From assembly GCF_007004065.1 (NCBI RefSeq), contig NZ_VFSV01000008.1, positions 62,001 through 126,000 on the forward strand: a stretch of DNA of 64,000 nt, in the 5' to 3' direction. This DNA is from Palleronia caenipelagi. Its GTDB lineage: Bacteria > Pseudomonadota > Alphaproteobacteria > Rhodobacterales > Rhodobacteraceae. The translations under genes and the position numbers were made by a program. Shown piece by piece: positions 45,674 to 56,089 of this stretch (its first letter is position 1; every line of letters starts with the position of its first letter). The notes beneath the pieces were generated by a model. That model was given only the letters and a program-made list of their open reading frames with translations, was not told where the DNA came from and searched no databases.

Positions 45674-46162
45674 ATGACCCGGTTACCTGTCGAGATCCGT
45701 CCCGCTCGCCCTAAAGATGCCGCTGAGATTGCACGGATCCACGTGCAGGCGTGGCAGGAGAGCTATCGCGGCCTTCTGCCCGATGACCTGCTCGCCCGGC
45801 AAGACGTGAGCGCGCGGCAGAAGATCTGGGAACAGGCGTTGGAGCAGGGCCAGACCCGGATCGTCATCGCCCCGGGTGCGGGGTTTGCGCAGCTCGGGCC
45901 ACAACGAGAAGCAGAGTTCGCCGCCGACTGGCCGCTGGAGCTGTGGGCGATGTACTTGCTCGACGACGCCAAACGTCGAGGCATCGGGCGCGCGCTCTGG
46001 GCGGCTTTGGCCCCGCAGAAACCCATGACCTGCTGCGTACTGATCACCAACCTCCCCGCCATCGCGTTCTACGAAGCCATAGGCGGCAGGCGGCTCCTGA
46101 CCCGGGATGAGGAGATCGCCGGGACGCCGATCCGCGAGCACGTTAACGGCTTTGCGCCCTGA
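45674..46162 (+). CDS. GNAT family N-acetyltransferase
   Basis: 162 residues from ATG at 45674, with another ATG six codons earlier; neither has a good ribosome binding site. [20 protein letters not shown] is the N-terminal fold, and the acetyl-CoA loop is [15 protein letters not shown] (R/Q-x-x-G-x-G/A). [12 protein letters not shown] is typical near the end. Substrate unknown. It is divergent from leuC. Confidence 0.8.
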   Translation: MTRLPVEIRPARPKDAAEIARIHVQAWQESYRGLLPDDLLARQDVSARQKIWEQALEQGQTRIVIAPGAGFAQLGPQREAEFAADWPLELWAMYLLDDAKRRGIGRALWAALAPQKPMTCCVLITNLPAIAFYEAIGGRRLLTRDEEIAGTPIREHVNGFAP

Positions 46163-46226
46163 GATCCTTGCGTCCGCGCCCGCGTTCCAGCAAGGCTGGG
46201 GTAACACATTCAGCAGGGAGACGATT

Positions 46227-47363
<1,137 letters not shown>

Positions 47364-47374
47364 ACCGCCTCAAC

Positions 47375-47397
47375 GGGTCCGCCTCGATGGCGGGCCC
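47375..47397 (+). terminator. Hairpin downstream of formaldehyde dehydrogenase
   Basis: GGGTCCGCC pairs with GGCGGGCCC (one G-U) to make a 9-base stem with a 5-base loop, 12 bases after the stop. There is no T tract, so it may be an RNA-stability element or a weak terminator. Confidence 0.5.
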
Positions 47398-47518
47398 GGC
47401 CTCCGGGGAGGAGATCCCGATTGCGGGAGGGCTGTTGAGACGGATTGCACCGAAATGCGCTTCACCCCGGCGTCAGACCCTCTATACCGTCGGGCGAAAC
47501 AACGAATGGCGACGTAGC

Positions 47519-49267
47519 ATGACGTATACTCTGGGTCTGGCGACGATGGATAACAGCGCGGCGGCACTGTTTCATGACGGTCGGCTGATCGCAGCTGTCG
47601 AGCAAGAGCGCCTGAGCCGGATCAAGAATGACGGCGCCCTGCCCTTTCTCGCCATCGAAGAATGTCTGACCATGGCCGGCATCACGGCCAGCCAGATCGA
47701 TCGGATTGCGGTCTATTGGCAGCCATGGCGTGTGGCCTCGCGCGGCGTTCAGACCCTGCGCAAGATGGCCGGGTCCTCTAACGCGCGCTCCGCAATTCTG
47801 GGACGGCTCCGGCACATCATGGGACAGGGAGATGCCGAGGAAGATCCGCGCAGCTCCTGGTCCGATCTGTTTCGCCTGCGCAAGCATCTGACCGGGCACT
47901 TTGGTCCTCTGAACGCGCGGATCAGCTACCACGACCACCACCTGTGCCATCAGCTCTATGCCGAGCAGATGCGCGACTGGGACGAGTTTGTGTCTCTCTC
48001 ATATGACGGTGGCGGAGAGACGAACTCCACCGTTCTGAGCACGGTGCGCGGCGGCAGGCGTGAGACCGTCTCCCGCCACCGTTGGCCCAATTCGCTGGGG
48101 CATTATTACAGCTTTTTCACCGGCTTCCTCGGGTTCACGATGCTCGAGGGTGAGTACAAGATGATGGGCTTGGCGCCCTACGGCACGCCCCGCTATGCCG
48201 ACGCGCTGAAAGCCCATGCCCTGCATCTGGAACCCGGCGGACGCTACCGGCTGAACACCGCGCTCTGCGACTATCACGCCGCGCTCAAGGGGCATTTTCC
48301 GGCAGAGGCCGAAGAGCTTTTTGGACCCCGGCGCCAGCCCGATGCGGACCCGTCGCCGGAGCATGTGGATCTGGCGACCTCGGTGCAGCAGGTCCATGAG
48401 GACGCGCTGATCCACCTCTTTGAACCGCTGCGGGAACGCGCGCCGGAGCTGCGCAAGCTGGTCATCTCGGGCGGTTGCGCCTTGAACGTGACCGCGAACG
48501 GGCGGTTGCTGGCCGATGGGATCTTCGACGAAATCATCATCCCTCCGGCTCCCCATGACGCGGGCTGCGCCATAGGCGCGGGGCTGGCGGATCTGGCCGC
48601 GCGAAGTGTATCGCCTGAGACGGAGACGGTCCGCTCGCCCTATCTGGGGGCCGCCTATGATCGCTCCCGGATCGAGGCCGCCATGACCGCGGCAGGTGTG
48701 ACGCCGCCCCCGCCGCGGTCGGATGCGGATCTCGCCCGCGATACAGCTCAGGCGTTGGCAGACGGGCTGGTCGTCGCTTGGTTTCAGGGCCGCAGCGAGT
48801 TCGGACCCCGGGCGCTGGGGGCGCGCAGCTTTCTCGCCGATCCGCGCCGGGATGCGGTGCGGGAGGAGCTGAACCAGAAGATCAAAAAGCGCGAACTGTT
48901 CCGTCCCTTCGCGCCCAGCGTGGCGGAGGAAGCGGCCTCGCGCTTCTTCGAGATTGACCAGCCCAGCCCCTACATGAACATTGTCGCCAAGGTCCGACCC
49001 GAGATGGCCTCGGTCATTCCCGCCGTGACGCATGTGGACGGGACGGCGCGGGTGCATACGGTGTCACCTGAGGCGAACCCGATCTACCATGCACTCCTGA
49101 CCGCGTTCGGGGACCTGACCGGGGTGCCGGTGCTTCTCAACACCTCGTTCAACATTCAGGAACCCATCGTGCACACGCCCGAAGACGCGCTGGCGACCTT
49201 CCGCGCGTCGGGCGTAGACGTGCTGGCGCTGGGACCTTACCTGATCCGGCGTGCAGACCTGTCATGA
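47519..49267 (+). CDS. Carbamoyltransferase (NodU/TobZ/CmcH family)
   Basis: 582 residues from ATG at 47519. N-terminal Kae1-like domain: GLATMDNSAAAL, metal site YHDHHLCHQLYA (His-x3-His), ATP site SYDGGGETNS, SGGCALNVTANGRL and PPAPHDAGCAIGAG. C-terminal carbamoyltransferase domain: WFQGRSEFGPRALGARSF, KKRELFRPFAPSV and LLNTSFNIQEPIVHTPEDAL. It would carbamoylate a hydroxyl using carbamoyl phosphate and ATP. The stop overlaps the start of a polysaccharide deacetylase (ATGA), so the acceptor is probably a sugar or glycan. Confidence 0.9.
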   Translation: MTYTLGLATMDNSAAALFHDGRLIAAVEQERLSRIKNDGALPFLAIEECLTMAGITASQIDRIAVYWQPWRVASRGVQTLRKMAGSSNARSAILGRLRHIMGQGDAEEDPRSSWSDLFRLRKHLTGHFGPLNARISYHDHHLCHQLYAEQMRDWDEFVSLSYDGGGETNSTVLSTVRGGRRETVSRHRWPNSLGHYYSFFTGFLGFTMLEGEYKMMGLAPYGTPRYADALKAHALHLEPGGRYRLNTALCDYHAALKGHFPAEAEELFGPRRQPDADPSPEHVDLATSVQQVHEDALIHLFEPLRERAPELRKLVISGGCALNVTANGRLLADGIFDEIIIPPAPHDAGCAIGAGLADLAARSVSPETETVRSPYLGAAYDRSRIEAAMTAAGVTPPPPRSDADLARDTAQALADGLVVAWFQGRSEFGPRALGARSFLADPRRDAVREELNQKIKKRELFRPFAPSVAEEAASRFFEIDQPSPYMNIVAKVRPEMASVIPAVTHVDGTARVHTVSPEANPIYHALLTAFGDLTGVPVLLNTSFNIQEPIVHTPEDALATFRASGVDVLALGPYLIRRADLS

Positions 49268-50133
49268 CGGGCGGAGGGCTGTTTCTCTCGATCGATTTCG
49301 AGGATTTCGCCCATGATCTGAAGCGTGACCTTGGGCTGTGGGACACCGGACCGCTGCGGCTCGACGCGCTTTGGCGCTGCTATGAGATCATCGACCGGTT
49401 TCTGGCCGGATACAGCGCGCGGGCGACGTTCTTTTGCACGGGCGTGATCGCCGATCAGGCGCCTGATCTGGTGCGGCGCATCGCGGCGGATGGGCATGAG
49501 GTCGCCTGCCACTATCATTTCCACGACGAGATGGACCGGCAGGAGACAAGCGAGACCGCCCGGAGCCTCGCCCGGGCCAAGGCCGCGCTGGAGACTGCCG
49601 CCAACACTCCGGTTCTCGGGTTTCGTGCGCCAAAATTCCGCATCCGTAAAGACGACCCGGCGCAGTATCGGGAGGTGGAACGTCTCTTTGCCTACGATTC
49701 CTCGCTCTGTGTTGCGACCAAGGCCGAGGTGACGGCGTTTCGCGGACGCATGGGACTGACCTCCCTCCACATCCTGCCGATTTATTCTGCTCCGCCCACG
49801 CGCAGTTTTCCAGCTTTGAACCTGGGCGGCACCTATCTCAAACTCTTTCCCCGTGTCCTCACCGACCGGCTCATCACCGGTGCCGAGGCTGAGGGGATGG
49901 TGCCGCATATTTATCTGCACCCCTACGAGTTCGCGTCGGAGGGAGAATTCCTGCTGAGCCGTAACGAGCTATCCGGGCTGGGACAGCGCAAGGCAGCCTA
50001 TTGGCGGTTGCGGCAGCACCAGTGGAACACGGTCGGGAACCGCAGTCTCCTGACAAAGCTCAAAAAGATCTGCGACAGCCGTCCCCCACGAGGGCGGCTC
50101 TGCGATCACCTCTCCGAATTGGCGGTCGCCTGA
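49264..50133 (+). CDS. Polysaccharide deacetylase (NodB-like)
   Basis: 289 residues. Deacetylase motifs: LSIDFEDFAHD (catalytic base and metal Asp), HEVACHYHFHDEM (H-x3-H region), FRAPKF (conserved Arg) and HIYLHPYEF (late His). No signal peptide is visible, so it acts in the cytoplasm, unlike exported chitin deacetylases; this fits modification of a precursor. It is translationally coupled to the carbamoyltransferase. Its last 28 bases overlap the convergent flavoprotein gene. Confidence 0.88.
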   Translation: MTGGGLFLSIDFEDFAHDLKRDLGLWDTGPLRLDALWRCYEIIDRFLAGYSARATFFCTGVIADQAPDLVRRIAADGHEVACHYHFHDEMDRQETSETARSLARAKAALETAANTPVLGFRAPKFRIRKDDPAQYREVERLFAYDSSLCVATKAEVTAFRGRMGLTSLHILPIYSAPPTRSFPALNLGGTYLKLFPRVLTDRLITGAEAEGMVPHIYLHPYEFASEGEFLLSRNELSGLGQRKAAYWRLRQHQWNTVGNRSLLTKLKKICDSRPPRGRLCDHLSELAVA

Positions 50134-51284
50134 ACCCACTGCGCAGCGGCCTGCCCGGCGCTCCGCCCCGTGGCGAGGCAAGCGGTCAGCAGATAGCCGC
50201 CCGTTGGCGCCTCCCAGTCGAGCATTTCTCCGCAGGCAAAAACGCCGGGGGATTCATGCAACATCAGGTCCTGGGTCAGCGCGTCGAATCGAAGTCCACC
50301 AGCGGTCGAGATCGCTTCGTCGAGCGGGCGGGGGCCATTGTGGCGAATGGGCAGGGACTTGATCAGCGGCGCGAGATCCGCAGGCAAGGGGCGGCCAAAT
50401 TCCTGAGCCAGTGCAATCTGTACCGGGCTCAGACGCAGCCCCTTGCGCAGGCGGTTGGAGACGGAGCCTTTCGCGCGGGCGAGTTGCTCGGCGACGCGGT
50501 CAAGACTCCAGTCTGGTTTCAGGTCCAATGTCAGCGCACCACCGTCCCGCAGCCACGGCGTCAGCGGGTAGATCCCACCGCCCTCAAGACCCCGTGCGCT
50601 GACCACGAACTCCCCCCGATGAATCTGGTCGCCGGTCAGGAGCGCTGTGTTTTTCACCGGCGCCCCAAAATGGGGCGTCATGTGGGGGCTCCAATGCAAC
50701 GACAGCGCGGCGTTGCTGGGGGCGAAAGGCGCGACCAGCCCATGCGCTGCGAACCGCGCGGCCCATGCTCCGTCAGAGCCCAAGCGCGACCAGCTCGCTC
50801 CGCCCAGAGCGAGAACGGTGGCACGGGGGTGGAGCGTGAAAGGGCCGTCCTGTGTGTCAAAACGGGCCTCTTGCACCGACGACGAGTCCCAGCGCCAGCG
50901 GGTCCTGAACCTCACCCCAAGCCCGTCCAGCCGCGCCAGCCATGCCCTGAGCAAGGGGGATGCTTTCATCGCCCGGGGGAAAACCCGTCCCGTGGAGCCG
51001 GTGAAGAGCGGCTGTCCCAGCCCCTCTGCCCAGTCCATCACATCGCGCGCAGAGAACCGGGCCACGTGGGCCGCCACCGGATTGTCGCCGAACGCCGCCA
51101 GAAACTGTTCCTTCGGCACCGTATTCGTGAGATTCAGCCCGGATTTCCCAGCCATCAGGAACTTCCGTGCCGGGGACGGCATCTGGTCGGCGACCAGCAC
51201 CGAGGCACCTGCCATCGCGGCGGCTTCGGCTGCCATCAGCCCTGCCGGTCCGGCGCCGATGATGAGAATATCAGGATCGGTCAT
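50106..51284 (-). CDS. FAD-dependent flavoprotein (HI0933/TIGR03862 type)
   Basis: 392 residues. FAD-binding Rossmann motif [21 protein letters not shown], the family motif [29 protein letters not shown], and C-terminal [18 protein letters not shown]. It belongs to the BaiN/HI0933 group of NAD(P)/FAD oxidoreductases, whose cellular role is mostly unknown. It is convergent with and overlaps the deacetylase by 28 bases. Confidence 0.85.
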   Translation of the reverse strand: MTDPDILIIGAGPAGLMAAEAAAMAGASVLVADQMPSPARKFLMAGKSGLNLTNTVPKEQFLAAFGDNPVAAHVARFSARDVMDWAEGLGQPLFTGSTGRVFPRAMKASPLLRAWLARLDGLGVRFRTRWRWDSSSVQEARFDTQDGPFTLHPRATVLALGGASWSRLGSDGAWAARFAAHGLVAPFAPSNAALSLHWSPHMTPHFGAPVKNTALLTGDQIHRGEFVVSARGLEGGGIYPLTPWLRDGGALTLDLKPDWSLDRVAEQLARAKGSVSNRLRKGLRLSPVQIALAQEFGRPLPADLAPLIKSLPIRHNGPRPLDEAISTAGGLRFDALTQDLMLHESPGVFACGEMLDWEAPTGGYLLTACLATGRSAGQAAAQWVQATANSER

Positions 51285-51379
51285 GGCGACGATCTACGCG
51301 CACGGGCCGGCAAAGCAAAGCGTTGTGCTTTGCCTCGGGCGGGGTTAGCCCTAGCTCCCTGCAAAACACGAGGGGATCC

Positions 51380-52312
51380 ATGGCGGACATTGTGCGCGTC
51401 GAGGGGCTGTCAAAGTCCTATAAGGGCGGCTTTCAGGCCCTGAAACACGTGGATCTGACGATTCGCGAGGGCGAGATCCTCGCCCTACTGGGGCCGAACG
51501 GCGCGGGCAAGACCACGCTGATTTCCTGCATCTGCGGGATAACGTCGATCAGCGCCGGCCGTGTTCTGGTGGCTGGGCATGACAATGTCACCGAATACCG
51601 CGCGGCGCGCTCCCTGATTGGGTTGGTGCCGCAGGAGATCAACCTTGAGCCGTTCGAGACGGTGATGGCGACCGTTCGGTACTCGCGCGGTCTGTTCGGA
51701 AAGAAGGACAACGACGCCTATATCGACGAGGTGCTGCGCCAGCTCTCCCTTTACGACAAACGCGATACGCAGGTGCGCGCGCTGTCGGGAGGGATGAAGC
51801 GCCGGGTGCTGATCGCCAAGGCGCTGAGTCATGAGCCGCAGATCCTGTTCCTCGACGAGCCCACCGCCGGGGTGGATGTGAGTTTGCGCAAGGAGATGTG
51901 GCAGACCGTGGCCGAGCTGCAAAAGCGCGGAGTGACGATCATCCTGACCACCCATTATATCGAGGAGGCCGAGGCGATGGCGGACCGGATCGGCATCATT
52001 TCTGACGGGCAGATCCGGCTAGTCCGCGAGAAACAGGCGCTAATGCATGAGCTGGGGCGCAAGGTGCTGCGGATTGAGCTGGCGCAGCCTCTGACAGAGG
52101 TGCCGGCGGGACTCGACACCTACGAACTGAGCCTCGCGAAGGACGGGGCGGAGCTGGTCTACACCTACGATGTACAGAGTGACGGGACCGGCATCACCCG
52201 GCTTCTGACGGCGCTGGCGGAGCGGGGTGTGAAGGTGCGCGACATCCGCACGGAGCAATCCTCGCTCGAAGACATTTTCGTCGATCTGGTCGAAGCGGAG
52301 GGGCAGGCATGA
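51380..52312 (+). CDS. ABC exporter ATP-binding protein (YadG type)
   Basis: 310 residues from ATG at 51380 (GAGGGG upstream). Walker [13 protein letters not shown], signature [16 protein letters not shown], Walker [13 protein letters not shown] and H-loop [10 protein letters not shown]. The C-terminal 90 residues are the usual extension of ABC-2 exporters. The stop overlaps the permease ATG (ATGA). The exported substrate is unknown. Confidence 0.9.
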   Translation: MADIVRVEGLSKSYKGGFQALKHVDLTIREGEILALLGPNGAGKTTLISCICGITSISAGRVLVAGHDNVTEYRAARSLIGLVPQEINLEPFETVMATVRYSRGLFGKKDNDAYIDEVLRQLSLYDKRDTQVRALSGGMKRRVLIAKALSHEPQILFLDEPTAGVDVSLRKEMWQTVAELQKRGVTIILTTHYIEEAEAMADRIGIISDGQIRLVREKQALMHELGRKVLRIELAQPLTEVPAGLDTYELSLAKDGAELVYTYDVQSDGTGITRLLTALAERGVKVRDIRTEQSSLEDIFVDLVEAEGQA

Positions 52313-53082
52313 ACGCACAGATGAACCTCCGGGCGATCCTTGCGATCTACCGTTTCGAGATGGCGCGGGGCCTGCGCACGATCACCCAGACGCTGGTTTC
52401 GCCGGTCCTGTCCACGTCGCTCTATTTCATCGTCTTCGGTGCCGCCATCGGCAGTCGCATCGACGAGGTCGAGGGCGTGAGCTACGGTGCCTTCATCGTG
52501 CCGGGCCTGATTATGCTGTCGGTCATCACCCAATCGATCTCCAACGCGTCTTTCGGAATCTATTTCCCGAAATTCATCGGCTCGATCTATGAACATCTCT
52601 CGGCCCCGGCCTCGTTCCTCGAAATCACCACCGGCTATGTGCTGGCGGCGGCGACCAAGGCCTTTGCCATCGGCATCGTGATCCTGCTCACGGCGTTCCT
52701 GTTCGTTGATCTGCAAATCGATCATCCGCTGTGGATGCTGCTGTTCCTGACCCTGACCTGCCTCAGCTTCAGCTTGCTGGGCTTCATCGTCGGCATCTGG
52801 GCCACGAATTTTGAGCAACTCCAGCTCGTGCCGCTCTTGCTGATCCAGCCGCTGATCTTCCTCGGAGGGACCTTCTACTCGGTCGATATGTTGCCAGGGG
52901 TGTGGCAGACGATCAGCCTGTTCAACCCGGTAGTCTATCTCGTGTCGGGATTCCGCTGGTCGTTCTACAGCATGGCGGACGTGTCGCTGGGCTGGTCGCT
53001 GCTGGCGATTTTCGGCTTTACCGGGATCTGCACCGCGATCATCGGCTGGATCTTCAAAACCGGTTGGCGGCTGAGGGACTAA
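52309..53082 (+). CDS. ABC-2 type permease (YadH type)
   Basis: 257 residues with about six membrane segments. ABC-2 features are [53 protein letters not shown] and [20 protein letters not shown]. Partner of the ATPase just upstream. Confidence 0.9.
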   Translation: MNAQMNLRAILAIYRFEMARGLRTITQTLVSPVLSTSLYFIVFGAAIGSRIDEVEGVSYGAFIVPGLIMLSVITQSISNASFGIYFPKFIGSIYEHLSAPASFLEITTGYVLAAATKAFAIGIVILLTAFLFVDLQIDHPLWMLLFLTLTCLSFSLLGFIVGIWATNFEQLQLVPLLLIQPLIFLGGTFYSVDMLPGVWQTISLFNPVVYLVSGFRWSFYSMADVSLGWSLLAIFGFTGICTAIIGWIFKTGWRLRD

Positions 53083-53114
53083 GGCATCGGCGGGCCTTCC
53101 CCTCGGCTCTCCGA

Positions 53115-53939
53115 ATGCATATGTCCCGACGTATGAGAGAGCATCTGAAATTCCTCGCCCGTCGCGGCGCGCCACTCGTCTCGGTCATCCGCCTGCAAGG
53201 CGTGATCGCCAATGGCGGGTCAGGCCGGTTGAACGATGCGGGTCTGGCACCTCTGATCAACCGGGCGTTCCGCAAGGGCAAGCCCGCCGCCGTGGCGCTG
53301 ATCCTAAACTCGCCGGGCGGCTCGCCTGTGCAATCGTCGCTGATCGCGGCGCGGATCCGCCGTCTATCCGAGGAGAAGGAGGTTCCGGTTTTTGCCTTCG
53401 TCGAGGATGTGGCAGCCAGCGGCGGGTACTGGCTGGCCTGCGCGGCGGATGAAATCTACGCCGATACCAGCTCGGTCGTGGGCTCCATCGGAGTGATCTC
53501 GGCAGGGTTTGGGCTGAACAACTTCATCCAGCGCTATGGGATCGAGCGTCGTGTCTACACGGCAGGCGAGTCGAAGAGTATGCTGGACCCGTTCCAGGCC
53601 GAAAAGCCCGAGGATGTCGCCCGGTTGAAAGAATTGCAGGGCGAGATCCATGAGGCGTTTAAGGCCCATGTTAGCGAGCGTCGCGGCGCGCGCCTGTCGC
53701 AGGACCCGCAGCTTTTCACCGGCGCGTTCTGGACCGGGCAAAAGGCCCATGAGCTGGGCCTCGTGGACGGGATTGGCCATCTGGTGCCGGTCATGAAGCA
53801 GAAATTTGGGGAAAAGACGCGCTTTGCTGTGTATCGGCAGAAGAAGTCGCTCTTCTCCCGCTTTGGTGCGCAGCTCAGCAATGGTGTTGTCGAGGGGCTC
53901 GATGATCAGCTCCTGCAATCGCGATACGATCTGTCGTGA
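53115..53939 (+). CDS. S49 family peptidase (SppA/SohB-like)
   Basis: 274 residues from ATG at 53115; 53121 and 53133 are alternatives, and none has a clear ribosome binding site. LNSPGGSPVQSS, nucleophile Ser in DVAASGGYWLACAADEIYA, and a probable catalytic Lys in GESKSMLDPF. There is no signal anchor, so it acts in the cytoplasm or at the membrane face, like short SppA proteins that degrade signal-peptide or membrane fragments. The stop overlaps the GTG of a 52-residue protein. Confidence 0.86.
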   Translation: MHMSRRMREHLKFLARRGAPLVSVIRLQGVIANGGSGRLNDAGLAPLINRAFRKGKPAAVALILNSPGGSPVQSSLIAARIRRLSEEKEVPVFAFVEDVAASGGYWLACAADEIYADTSSVVGSIGVISAGFGLNNFIQRYGIERRVYTAGESKSMLDPFQAEKPEDVARLKELQGEIHEAFKAHVSERRGARLSQDPQLFTGAFWTGQKAHELGLVDGIGHLVPVMKQKFGEKTRFAVYRQKKSLFSRFGAQLSNGVVEGLDDQLLQSRYDLS

Positions 53940-54094
53940 TCAAGATCGTCTCCCTGTTCCTGATCGGAATGCTGGTCCTCGCGATGTTCGGGCGCCTGCG
54001 TCTGCCCGGGCAAAAGCACCTCTCGTCGCGCAAATGTCCCTCTTGCGGTCGCTACCGGATCGGCAAGGGGCCGTGTTCCTGCAGAAAAACCTGA
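53936..54094 (+). CDS. Small membrane-anchored Cys-cluster protein (52 residues)
   Basis: GTG at 53936 overlaps the peptidase stop (GTGA). One N-terminal hydrophobic helix (IVSLFLIGMLVLAMF) is followed by a basic stretch and a cysteine cluster: CPSCGR (Cys34, Cys37) and CSC (Cys47, Cys49), able to bind one zinc. One base separates its stop from the antiporter ATG. The tight packing on both sides and the clear domain plan support a real gene. Function unknown. Confidence 0.75.
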   Translation: MIKIVSLFLIGMLVLAMFGRLRLPGQKHLSSRKCPSCGRYRIGKGPCSCRKT

Positions 54095-54095
54095 C

Positions 54096-55028
54096 ATGAC
54101 CTTTGTTCTCGCCATTCTGGGCCTCGTGATCCTCGTGGTGGCCGGGGATTTCCTCGTCAAAGGGGCGGTGAACCTGTCCCTGCGGCTGGGAATTCCGGCG
54201 CTGATCGTCGGTCTCACGGTCGTGGCCTTCGGCACCTCCGCGCCGGAGCTCCTCGTCAGCATAGACGCGGTGCGCAAGGACGTGCCCGGCATTGCCATGG
54301 GCAACGTGGTTGGCTCGAATATCGCCAATATCCTGCTGGTGCTGGGCTTGCCCGCGCTGATCTACGGCTTCGACACCAGCGACAGCCATGTGCAAAAGCA
54401 CTACGTGACCATGCTGCTCGGCTCGGTCCTGTTCATCGCGCTGGCTTTCACCGGCACGTTCACAGTGTGGAACGCGCTAATCCTGCTGGCCGTTCTCACC
54501 GTGATCCTGCTCGATCAGGCCCGGATTGGTCTCAAGCAGCGCAATGGCACCAGCGAAGAGGATCTTGAGGGCGCTGACCCCAATATTGGCGGCTGGCGCA
54601 TCGCGTTATTTCTGGCGCTGGGCCTGATCGGCCTGCCGCTGGGCGCGAACTTGCTGATCGACAACGCACGCGTCATCGCAGAGTCCTTTGGAGTGTCAGA
54701 TGCTGTGATCGGCCTGACGCTGGTGGCCGTGGGCACCTCTCTGCCCGAACTCGCGACCACTATCGCCGCTGCTCGGAACAAGGAAGCCGACGTGGCGCTC
54801 GGCAATGTCCTCGGGTCCAACCTGTTCAATCTGCTGGCGATTATCGGTATAACTGGCCTGGTGGGCGACGTCCCGGTCGGAGAGCAGTTCCTGCGTCTCG
54901 ACCTGTGGGTCATGCTGGGCGCGTCGCTGGTGCTGGCGCCGTTTATCTTCACCCACGCACGCATGACCCGTCCCGTGGGTCTGGCCTTCTGCGCGCTCTA
55001 CCTCACCTATCTATGGATCATCGTATGA
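54096..55028 (+). CDS. Calcium/sodium (cation/H) antiporter, CaCA family (YrbG-like)
   Basis: 310 residues with about ten hydrophobic segments in two inverted halves. Each half carries an alpha repeat: VAFGTSAPEL / GNVVGSNIANILL and VAVGTSLPEL / GNVLGSNLFNLLAI. The acidic Glu of GTSxPEL binds the cation. The stop overlaps the next ATG (ATGA). Confidence 0.93.
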   Translation: MTFVLAILGLVILVVAGDFLVKGAVNLSLRLGIPALIVGLTVVAFGTSAPELLVSIDAVRKDVPGIAMGNVVGSNIANILLVLGLPALIYGFDTSDSHVQKHYVTMLLGSVLFIALAFTGTFTVWNALILLAVLTVILLDQARIGLKQRNGTSEEDLEGADPNIGGWRIALFLALGLIGLPLGANLLIDNARVIAESFGVSDAVIGLTLVAVGTSLPELATTIAAARNKEADVALGNVLGSNLFNLLAIIGITGLVGDVPVGEQFLRLDLWVMLGASLVLAPFIFTHARMTRPVGLAFCALYLTYLWIIV

Positions 55029-55804
55029 AACGTGCGCTCGTCACAGGTGGGGCCGCCCGACTGGGCAAGGCCATGGCGCTGCATTTGGCCGAGCGCGGGC
55101 TGGATGTGGCGGTGCATTACAACAGCTCGTCAGACGCAGCCGATGAGGTCGTCGCAGATATCCACGCCATGGGTCGGCAGGCGGTCGCACTCGGGGCGGA
55201 TCTGCTCTCAGACACTGAGACCGGATCCCTGCTGCCGAACGCTGCCGAGACGCTGGGCGGCCCGATTGATCTGCTGATCAACAACGCGTCGATCTTTGAA
55301 TATGACACGCTGGCCAGCGCCACCCGGGAGAGCTGGGACCGGCATATGGGCTCAAACCTGCGCGCACCATTCCTGCTGACGCAGGCGATGCTGGCGCAAG
55401 GGCTGCAAACGGAGCCGGATGAGAACGGCGAGCCGCAAGCCACCGGGCTGGTGGTCAATATGATCGACCAGCGTGTGCGCAAACTGACGCCCGAATTCAT
55501 GACCTACACGCTGGCCAAGATGGGGCTATGGGCCTTTACGCAGACCGCGGCCATGGCGATGGCGCCGGCGATCCGCGTCAATGCCATCGGCCCGGGTCCG
55601 ACTCTTCGCGGGGGGCGCCAGACCGAAGAGCACTTTGCCCGCCAGCGGGCTGCGACAATTCTTCAGCGTGGTTCCGACCCGCAAGGGATCTGCGCGGCGC
55701 TGAATTACCTGATCGATGCACGGGGCGTGACGGGGCAGTTGATCTGCGTGGACGGTGGACAACATCTCGCCTGGCAGACCCCCGATATTCTTGGCGTCGA
55801 GTAA
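55025..55804 (+). CDS. SDR oxidoreductase, pteridine-reductase-like
   Basis: 259 residues. The cofactor loop TGGAARLG fits the TG-x3-R-x-G pattern of pteridine reductase 1/FolM, and NNAS (LLINNASIFEYDTL) replaces the usual NNAG, as in those enzymes. YTLAKMGLWAF holds the catalytic Tyr-x3-Lys. It may reduce dihydrobiopterin, dihydromonapterin or dihydrofolate with NADPH. Specificity is inferred from motifs only. It is coupled to the antiporter gene by ATGA. Confidence 0.75.
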   Translation: MKRALVTGGAARLGKAMALHLAERGLDVAVHYNSSSDAADEVVADIHAMGRQAVALGADLLSDTETGSLLPNAAETLGGPIDLLINNASIFEYDTLASATRESWDRHMGSNLRAPFLLTQAMLAQGLQTEPDENGEPQATGLVVNMIDQRVRKLTPEFMTYTLAKMGLWAFTQTAAMAMAPAIRVNAIGPGPTLRGGRQTEEHFARQRAATILQRGSDPQGICAALNYLIDARGVTGQLICVDGGQHLAWQTPDILGVE

Positions 55805-55928
55805 GGGCGCTATCGCGACTTATTCTTGCGTGATGGCTTGTGAGGGAATCGGGCTGACGCGCTTCCTAAGCACCTCAAAAAATCGCAAGATATAAAATTA
55901 AGCGTTTAAATTCAATGGTCTAATTATG

Positions 55929-55945
55929 TGCCTAAAAATTAGGCA
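55929..55945. repeat. Perfect 7-base inverted repeat in the AT-rich gap
   Basis: TGCCTAA, AAA, TTAGGCA, followed by ATTTAA. It could be a weak terminator for the SDR transcript or an operator for uvrC. Stem GC content is low for a terminator in this genome. Confidence 0.4.
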
Positions 55946-56006
55946 ATTTAACCAACCGTGCCGGAACAAAGAAAAAATCGCGCTTCACGGAGTTTTCACC
56001 ACAGAC

Positions 56007-56015
56007 TTATCCACA
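56007..56015 (+). promoter_or_regulatory. DnaA-box-like 9-mer
   Basis: TTATCCACA is an exact match to the strong DnaA box consensus. It lies about 75 bases upstream of uvrC, next to the AT-rich tract. I find only this one copy nearby. Confidence 0.4.
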
Positions 56016-56089
56016 GGAATCGTGGAGACCTTTTCCCTTGCCGCAGGTCCCAATATCTTGCAGCCCGAGTCACCCGGGGGATTCTCTGA

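Larger units (their letters stand above)
55805..56089. other. AT-rich gap upstream of uvrC
   Basis: 285 bases, strikingly A/T-rich between about 55875 and 55980 compared with everything around it. It contains the inverted repeat at 55929-55945 and a perfect DnaA-box-like 9-mer at 56007-56015. No open frame is convincing. It probably holds the uvrC promoter and may have another role. Confidence 0.6.

Noticed and set aside
55805-56089. Chromosomal replication origin
   Set aside because: Only one DnaA box is visible and no origin-linked genes (dnaA, hemE, parAB) are near. Kept only as a finding to check.
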